From positions 62,001-126,000 of the forward strand of contig NMRA01000147.1 of NCBI GenBank assembly GCA_002633005.1: a stretch of DNA of 64,000 nucleotides, read 5' to 3'. Under the pieces are notes generated by a model, which was given only the letters and a program-made list of their open reading frames with translations, was not told the origin of the DNA and ran no database searches. Numbering within the stretch: position 1 is the first letter of the stretch; each line of letters opens with the position of its first letter. This document shows, piece by piece, positions 58,001 to 64,000 of this stretch. Source of the DNA: Phoronis australis. Lineage: Eukaryota; Phoronida; Phoronidae. The translations under genes were made by a program, and so were the position numbers.

Positions 58001-61000
58001 TGGTTTCAAACCCGCTTCGTTAGAGTTTCGAGTCGTCGACTTAACCACTAAACCACTCAGCAGCTGACGTCGAGGCTTAGCATGATAAAATGTGTAGTAA
58101 GCTACACCAGTTGCTTAAAACGTATTTACTTTATTTCTGTTTTGCTTAAATTTTCAATTGGTTTTGAGTAAAAGCATTACTTTTAACAAAAATAACTCGG
58201 CATTTCTTAAAAGGTCACGACCTCCGACGCCGGGCCTTTGACACAGCAAGTATTTACAGACGAGTCGAGAAAGGTAGATCGATTCATTGCAATGTTTCTT
58301 GTTCAGTATGAGGTATAAATAGATTATTACATGTTCTCAGTCGTTATCCCCCTTATCTACAGCCCTCCTGGATTTTCTCCAAAATCCACTCGGGATCTAG
58401 ATTACAGGGGTTAATGACTTCGCCATGTAATTATCTATATTTACAAGTTCCTCTATATAAACAATGCGCAATAAAGCGAAAAAGAAATCTGACTGAAATA
58501 ATACCTTTTGCGCCTCTCTTCAGTCTCTTCTTTGTACCTCTTCTCATTGAGTTCATTCCTACGTCTCAGCGTCAGCCTTCGCAGTGCAGTCTCTAGATCA
58601 TTGGAGCCAGGGATTCCTGGTCTACCCAGGTTTGTTGGTTTACTTCCTTTGGTTCTGTGAATGAGAGAAAACGGGGTTAATTACGTCACAAATCGACACT
58701 GCATCAACACCAGAAGCACATCTACCACACCCCCAGATGGCGTTGGTGAGAGTACATATTTTGGAATGCCCATTACTTTGTTACAACATATTGATGCACA
58801 TGCAGAGCTTGTCAACGTCACACAAAGTCCTGAATTTAATACTCTTATGGCCTGATGCAGAGCTAATTAGGTCAAGCTAAAGCTGCAATCTTCAAACTCA
58901 AATAAATGGCAGCCAATCAATGGACCAATCAATGAACTCCATTCACTCTGCGGTGTTACTATATCTATTAGAAATGCTAATTTGCCATATCAAAGATCAA
59001 AACCAAAGGGTTCCAATCCAAAACAAGAACCAGAATAATGCATTTCAAAGATGGTCGTACATGGGGCTCTAAAGCTTTTTCTGAATGAACAAAGTTTCAA
59101 TAAAATATATCCATATCTAAAGTTACACTTCCTACATGTTCAAAGGTACCAAATTAATTCACATCATCAAACCAACTTAACTGAACAAACTAGTGCTAAA
59201 TTGTTCTTACAACACAACTGCTCAAAGCAATTGAGATCAATTAGTCATTTGTCATGCTCATTCACATTAAAGTTATAAATCGTAGTATTAACAAAATAAC
59301 CAGTATTGATAACGATTACAAAAACCAAAACTTACCCTGTGTTGTGCTCATTGTCTGCTGAGTATCCAGCCTCACTTTGGGACTCGCTATCTGACAGATA
59401 CATTGAGCTGCGATCCGACGGACAAATGGATGCTACGCTGGATCCACCTGGACTGACCTGCGCTGACTGATAGTTTGACCCGGGAATACTGAGGTGAGAA
59501 CTTCCTCTACTCAGGTATGATGTTCTCTTCGACGCCTGCCGTGCGGCCTTGTATGTGTCGAAAATCTTGTAACTGTGTGACTTCCTCTGTTCAGGGCTGT
59601 AGCCATCAGGGTATCCCATCTCATCCTTGATGGTCTGGGAGAGCTCCGAGGCAAGCGAATCACTGGGCACGAAAGGTGAGTACGCGTAATGTTGGCGCGT
59701 AGCCTTGGGCTTGTGTTTGCGTCTCAGAGCTTTGATGTCCTCCTGAGACTCCAGGAACATTTCCAGACATTCATCGTGTCGAGTCTGTAAGTCGCTCAGT
59801 TCCTTGGACAGCTCTCGCTGAGTGTCCTGTGCAGCTCGCAGGTGCTTTTGCAGCTCGATGTTTTCCACCGTTAGCTACAGAAAAGAGCACAGAGTTATAC
59901 ACTGATCAAGTTGCAACCGGTGATGACTAATAAATTCAAAGGAATTTTCAATAGAATGAGTTCAAAACAACATCAATAACACTATGATTAACTTCATCAT
60001 TAAAACAATGCGTCATTTTGCACAAAATCTTGCAATACTCGAGTGTACGTACAAGGACTATCAAACAAATTTATTATACATTTGGAACTAAAAAAAACTT
60101 CACATAACCACTAAGTTTCAGTTAATACTCCGAACTGGTTGATATAGAGGTAGTGATGTTCTGGCGCAACGGTGGCCTCTGAACAACTTCAGTTCACAGA
60201 TTACAACAAACACTATCCCCCATTTCCTGACCATCAGAGTACTGATGTCTGGTTATGTAACCAAGCTGAGTCAGATAAGATCACTATGTACTCTGTAAGG
60301 ACTGCTTCTGAATGGCCCACTTCAATCAAAAGATATCACAGGTTTATTGTCAGGTTACCCTAGGTTCAGTACCATTCAGCAGTAAAAGTTTTATCATGCT
60401 GATGGCTAGATTAAAGGGAAAATGGAGGCAATAGTAACTTACAGAGGTCCCAAATTTTGAGCACCAGTTTGATGCCCATTATTCGAGGAGAAAACTGGCT
60501 CCTAACTCCTGTAAATGACCATTGCCAAATAAGAACCAAGACAACTCACCGACTTGAGCTTCTTCTGCATATCAACCACCTGTGCCAGGAGTGACGTTGT
60601 CTCCTCCTGTTGGCGCAGGTTGTCCTCTGTCCTCTTGGTAACATCCTCCTGCAGTTCCTTCACTTGCTGATTAGCCTCGTCTGGAGAATAGGGAAAATGA
60701 GAGTTAAGGCACAAACGTTACCCGAGAAGTATTACAACAAGTCAACAGTACACTTAGTCTACATACTAGGGTGTCCTAAATATGTACCCACACTTCAAAT
60801 GATAATAACTGCTTTCTTTATTGACTCGGGAACAAGATTACTGCTTTAAATTCATAAAAGGGTGTTAAAAAATGTTTTCAAACATAAAAAATGCACCGTT
60901 TGTTAAATTGAGAAGAAGGTTCATTGCATTGGAGAAATGGCATTGTGCGAAAACTTTTTGTTCTCCAAAATGAGTTGTTTGTTTGCAACTCCCATGGATA

Positions 61001-63564
61001 CAGAGCATGCAACGGCTGACACACCCACTTTCTCCGCAAGATACAAGGCTTAGTGTATGATCCATGGGAACTGAATTTGGACAGTGTTGTATTGAAGTGT
61101 GAGTAAATTTTTGAGACACCTTTATGCACACAAAGTGCATGGTTTTGAAATAACGGCATAACCATAATACTGGTAACATGAGAACTACAAGTTGCCATTT
61201 TGCCAAGATGTGCAGCATTGCATCCCAAATAGAAATCCTCAGAAAGCATCATAATACCTAATTGCTGACAGAGGTCCTTAGTTAATGCCTGCTCTTTCTC
61301 TTCCTCAGTGCAAGTCTCTAGCTTCAGCTGTGCCGCTTGTGCCCTTAGTTGGAGGTTCTCATCCTCCAAAACTTTCACCTTCTTTTGTAAAGAGCCGATG
61401 TTGATATTGGCCAAATTGAAGGCGTCAGTATCCTTCCTGTTAAAACACCGAGATAATCTTAAGAGTAATGCTATTTTAGAATGTCATGTTCATGCACACA
61501 CAGTCAGTAGTAGACATTCACTACCAACATCTGATTCATACAACTCGTGAAATCATGGTCAAAATCATTTGTTAAATCAACAAATTCCACTTATAACCCA
61601 CTAACCTATTTTTCTTATTTATAAGTCATGTTTCGTAAGCACAGCAGAAGATATCAATGAATCTTTTAGTAAGTTAAGGAATTTTAAGTCAGTTAACTTA
61701 CGTTGGCGACCCATCACTGTCTGTGAGATCAGAATCGTGTATGTATACTCGTAGTAAATTGTCTTTCAATGCGAGATCATGGTTAAGTTGATTGACCTAG
61801 AAGTGAACAATACTTTTGAATGTAGCGTCAGACAAAAAACATGCAGTATAGAAAGGAGACTTTGCGAATAATTTTGAATTCAATGCATCTTGAAGTTCAA
61901 AGGCAAATCTATCAATACAAACAATATCCTTATTTCAACCTTAATAGTCTCTGTCGTGTGTCAGAGCAATGAAATGCTTTCAGCAAATTAAATTACATAA
62001 ACAACCTCATGGGATATTTATACCTGATAAATAACAATTTGTAATTGGTAATGAAGATTACTGAATATTTTCTCCTCTCATCAAGGGTGATCATGGGTCT
62101 GTTTCATTAAAGTGACGTTACGACGCTCCCCCTTCACGATTACTAAATATATATTTACCCACATTATTATGGGCACATCACAGCCTAGAAATAATAACTT
62201 ATCTCAGTAACTAACACTTGTGAGTATATTTTGGGAGACTGCACTTTTGCTTTTAAGCGAGATTTAATCAGTTTTCAGAAATTGCCGTGCGAAGCCTAAG
62301 ATCATACTTCTGAGTTCTGACTTAAGTCACTTATCATGAGACAGGTCCTACAACCACGTCAAATTGTACAGGATAGGTATCTATTATTCTATGTTTGAGT
62401 GCACAACAGCTTGCATGAATAACTCTCGAATACTAATTTGCAGTTTATGACCCCAGCATTAAAGCTGAAAGTTTGAGTTGAAACTTGAAACTTTGAATTC
62501 TTGCATGAAATCTTGAATTTTTACTTGAATTAGTAGCTCAAATCTAGGAAACATCAAATGCGACCTTAGGACTATAAACTCGTATCCATAAACCACAATA
62601 TACTGAAGCAAAAAATAATAGACACTTATCTTGAGTATACAAAAAAGTAGAATTGAAAACGCCAAAACCAATTTTTGATTTTGAGAACACGGATTAGACC
62701 CCGGGTGCCGAACTAAGGCATGGAAAAACAAAACTGGTCCCTGAACGCCAGCAAGACGTACCCTTTCTGTGGCAATCCGCAGTTGGTCCTCTAACAACTC
62801 ATTACGTTCCTTCAGCTCTCTGGTCGACTCGAGGAGACTCTGACCAATCTTGGCCGCTAACTCCAAGTCTCTCTCTTTCTGTAAGAGAGTAAAGAGAATG
62901 AAATTTGAAACCAACACAGCAGTATAGCATAAAATTTATGGGACCTTACAAACAATTTTTTTCATGGGTATGGAATAGTTGTTAGTGACCCCATTTATGT
63001 GTTCATGACAAGTTGATAATTCATAAGCATGACTAAAAAATATAAAACTTCAATTGTAAAAAGAATTTAGGTTATTAAATCCAAACACTCCGTCAAATCC
63101 CTCAAGGTCACCTCAAGCCTCTACATCATGAAGCACCACATCATAAAACAAACTGTAGTCTAATAGCGCATGCTCAAACACTTAGTGATGAGTAAAGACT
63201 GTTGAACTTCGATAAATTTCCAGTGCCATCACTGGGCATCAACTGGAATAGTGTTTTGAAAGCACACTGTCCCGGACTAAGTTCTATAATCGCAAGAATC
63301 TCACGCGAAAGTTAGCGCGATCACGTGTAAAGTTAGCGCGATCACGTGCTTCGTTTGTAATGCACGGCAATACCTTGCAGCCTTGTGTGATCTTGTGTTT
63401 TTGCCCGAGAATTTGCATCCACAGAACGAATACCGGTCTTCCCTCTAAACAAATAAGAACTTCCCATCAACAGGAAACATCACTCACCTCCTCCAATAAT
63501 CTGGTTACACACTCTATGTCATTGTACGTTTTAGTCATCTGGCTAAGACGCTCAGAACATAGGG
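54428..63564 (-). CDS. TRAK1: TRAK/Milton trafficking kinesin-binding protein (5' end outside window)
   Basis: Eleven exons on the minus strand: 63564-63488, 62878-62762, 61796-61702, 61436-61258, 60680-60550, 59874-59336, 58654-58505, 57734-57571, 56969-56826, 55958-55856, 55085-54428. All phases agree and give 784 residues plus TAA. Seen: an N-terminal coiled coil (QMTKTYNDIE, VTRLLEEKERDLELAAKIGQ, QKKVKVLEDENLQLRAQ), LETALRRLTLRRRNE, IPEKLQIVKPMEG, LHQWQRLATPHMGALLEDRP, YTTSTVLHPSDD, MSLGLASMLKERNISAK, and a Ser/Thr-rich tail. Family knowledge: HAP1-N plus Milton/TRAK domains. These adaptors join Miro on the outer mitochondrial membrane to kinesin-1 and dynein for transport along microtubules. 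Invertebrates usually have one gene, the orthologue of vertebrate TRAK1 and TRAK2 and fly milton, so the number in the symbol is nominal. The first coding exons lie right of the window. Confidence 0.5.
55089..55112. repeat. (GA)n/(CT)n microsatellite at a TRAK 3' splice site
   Basis: gtgagagagagagagagagt on the plus strand reads (CT)n on the transcript and supplies the polypyrimidine tract directly before the terminal exon of TRAK. Confidence 0.5.
55366..55472. repeat. Palindromic MITE, copy 4
   Basis: aatagtcacatacagggggc, attttgagaacc, cactggttctcaaaaagc and gtgactgttgc keep both arms and both ends of the family. It lies in the last TRAK intron. Confidence 0.5.
55856..55958 (-). CDS. TRAK1: TRAK exon: TYTT-LHPSD motif
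   Basis: YQPHKLSERTSSIYTYTTST, then VLHPSDDYNTQVSR. It matches the FTTCRILHPSDELTRV block in vertebrate TRAK. Acceptor gctttgcag, donor gtatgt. Confidence 0.5.
56826..56969 (-). CDS. TRAK1: TRAK exon: Milton domain core
   Basis: SVTLHQWQRLATPHMGALLE, then DRPGIQIKGEEKIELEDTYN and FSDYEEDG. The acceptor is tttcatcatag; a nearby cag inside the Gln-Trp codons is not used, because phase and homology fix the upstream site. Confidence 0.5.
57571..57734 (-). CDS. TRAK1: TRAK exon: start of Milton domain
   Basis: Ser-rich SDGSHTPTPCRSPDSVISEG leads to GLGFRIPEKLQIVKPMEG, the diagnostic PEKLQIVKP motif. Acceptor tttgttcttag, donor gtaatt. Confidence 0.5.
57998..58070 (-). repeat. tRNA-derived sequence in TRAK intron
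   Basis: On the minus strand TGGTTTAGTGGTTAAGTC (A-box-like) and GCGGGTTTGAAACCAG (B-box-like) lie about 50 nt apart. The anticodon arm is poor, so it is a SINE head or tRNA pseudogene. Confidence 0.5.
58505..58654 (-). CDS. TRAK1: TRAK exon: LETALRRL block
   Basis: It encodes GRPGIPGSNDLETALRRLTL, then RRRNELNEKRYKEETEERRK, the PGTPGSHDLETALRRLSLRR block of vertebrate TRAK. Acceptor cattcacag, donor gtatta. Confidence 0.5.
59336..59874 (-). CDS. TRAK1: TRAK exon: end of HAP1-N and Ser-rich linker
   Basis: It begins LTVENIELQKHLRAAQDTQR and includes ECLEMFLESQEDIKALRRK, DSLASELSQTIKDEMGYPDG and IPGSNYQSAQVSPGGSSVAS. The largest internal exon (539 nt), it closes the coiled coil and enters the linker. 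Confidence 0.5.
60428..60526. repeat. Palindromic MITE, copy 5
   Basis: gcaatagtaacttacagagg, tcccaaattttgagcaccag and aaaactggctcctaactcct, with the end gaccattgc. It lies just inside a TRAK intron next to the donor of exon 60550-60680. Confidence 0.5.
60550..60680 (-). CDS. TRAK1: TRAK exon: coiled coil
   Basis: EANQQVKELQEDVTKRTEDN, then LRQQEETTSLLAQVVDMQKK. This matches the ARQQEEITHLLSQIVDLQKK block of vertebrate TRAK. Acceptor attctccag, donor gtgagt. Confidence 0.5.
61258..61436 (-). CDS. TRAK1: TRAK exon: coiled coil
   Basis: KDTDAFNLANINIGSLQKKV, then KVLEDENLQLRAQAAQLKLE and EEEKEQALTKDLCQQL. Heptad-rich. Acceptor gttttaacag, donor gtatta. Confidence 0.5.
61702..61796 (-). CDS. 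TRAK1: TRAK exon
   Basis: VNQLNHDLALKDNLLRVYIH, then DSDLTDSDGSPT; corresponds to the KDELLQFYT region followed by an acidic or Ser linker in vertebrate TRAK. Donor gtaagt, phase 2. Confidence 0.5.
62762..62878 (-). CDS. TRAK1: TRAK exon: coiled coil
   Basis: 39 whole codons, KERDLELAAKIGQSLLESTR, then ELKERNELLEDQLRIATER. Acceptor tctcttacag, donor gtacgt. The open frame continues past the donor but loses similarity. Confidence 0.5.
63300..63355. repeat. Tandem 21-bp duplication carrying CACGTG
   Basis: agttagcgcgatcacgtg occurs twice, placing CACGTG at 63322-63327 and 63343-63348, 21 bp apart. It lies in the TRAK intron between exons 63488 and 62878. Confidence 0.5.
63488..63564 (-). CDS. 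TRAK1: TRAK exon: start of HAP1-N domain
   Basis: Acceptor ctttcag, donor gtgagt. It encodes LCSERLSQMTKTYNDIECVT, then RLLEE, the most conserved start of the HAP1-N coiled coil. The first codon is split, so an upstream exon exists. Confidence 0.5.
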
Positions 63565-64000
63565 CTGAAAGAAACAAAAGAAAGTGATTTAGCACACTAG
63601 CATAGGACAACAATTCATGTCAACTCACCATAACAAAATGGAATAGCACGAAAATAGATAAATATTCTAAGCTACCATATCTCAGAGAAAGTCATCAATC
63701 ACTGGTGTAGCAAGTAACAGCAGCTGAAGCTTGAAAACTATGACAAAAGAGGAATTATAAGTGACGCAAAGAAACTGCTTCCTGAAAGACAACTTGGTAA
63801 CCAAACTGTCACAAACGCATGCTGCTGTCTAATGCTTAATGCAGTAAAAATATTTGTAAGGAATAAAATATGATGTGAAGTGAGATAGTCAACAGTGAAA
63901 TTACCTACCATTAAAAGCAGACAGAACTGAATAAAAAATGTCAATCTGATAACGCGAAAACAATAAATCATACCACAAAATAATACATTTATGGGGCTGC
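63565..64000 (-). other. TRAK intron running off the window
   Basis: AT-rich, no exon recognised. The next upstream TRAK exon must lie beyond position 64000. Confidence 0.5.

Overview
The window is nuclear DNA of an animal. Its genes have GT-AG introns, it is rich in transposable elements, and it encodes metazoan proteins (MLX, a sulfatase of the ARSB group, a TRAK/Milton adaptor). Base composition is AT-rich. The elements (BEL/Pao and Ty3 retrotransposons, hAT-like MITEs, intron arrays of ~145-bp monomers) suggest a marine invertebrate, either a deuterostome or a lophotrochozoan. I cannot name the species. A 430-base run of N (45828-46257) is an assembly gap.

Layout. 1-3741 (+): last four coding exons of MLX, covering the end of the helix-loop-helix/zipper and the C-terminal dimerisation/localisation domain. 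4869-20381 (-): a complete eight-exon arylsulfatase gene of 569 codons with signal peptide and the C-T-P-T-R formylglycine motif, convergent with MLX. Its last intron has grown by insertion of a degenerate Ty3 retrotransposon (6004-10362), a tRNA-like sequence and a tandem array with a ~440-bp higher-order unit (about 11065-12715). 20530-20790: tetranucleotide satellite. 22204-28544 (+): a very young, full-length BEL/Pao retrotransposon with one uninterrupted 1760-codon Gag-Pol frame, near-identical LTRs, PBS, PPT and a 5-bp target duplication. 28.5-53.7 kb: gene-poor DNA with nested hAT-like MITEs, a large fold-back element, a perfect 67-nt palindrome, hairpins and a second tandem array. 54428 to beyond the right edge (-): eleven exons giving 784 residues of a TRAK/Milton adaptor, from the start of the HAP1-N coiled coil to the C-terminus.

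The three host genes do not form a pathway: MLX is a transcription factor, the sulfatase is secretory or lysosomal, and TRAK links mitochondria to motors. They share a short palindromic MITE family with five copies in the window, four of them in introns.

No new enzymatic system is apparent. The most informative novelties are structural: the nested MITE whose empty site is present elsewhere in the window, the paired ~950-bp elements that carry different tRNA-like cassettes at the same place, the perfect palindrome, the higher-order repeat array, and the fold-back element with direct inner repeats. Exon boundaries were derived by hand from splice signals and reading-frame phase and should be good to about one base. 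Repeat boundaries are less exact.
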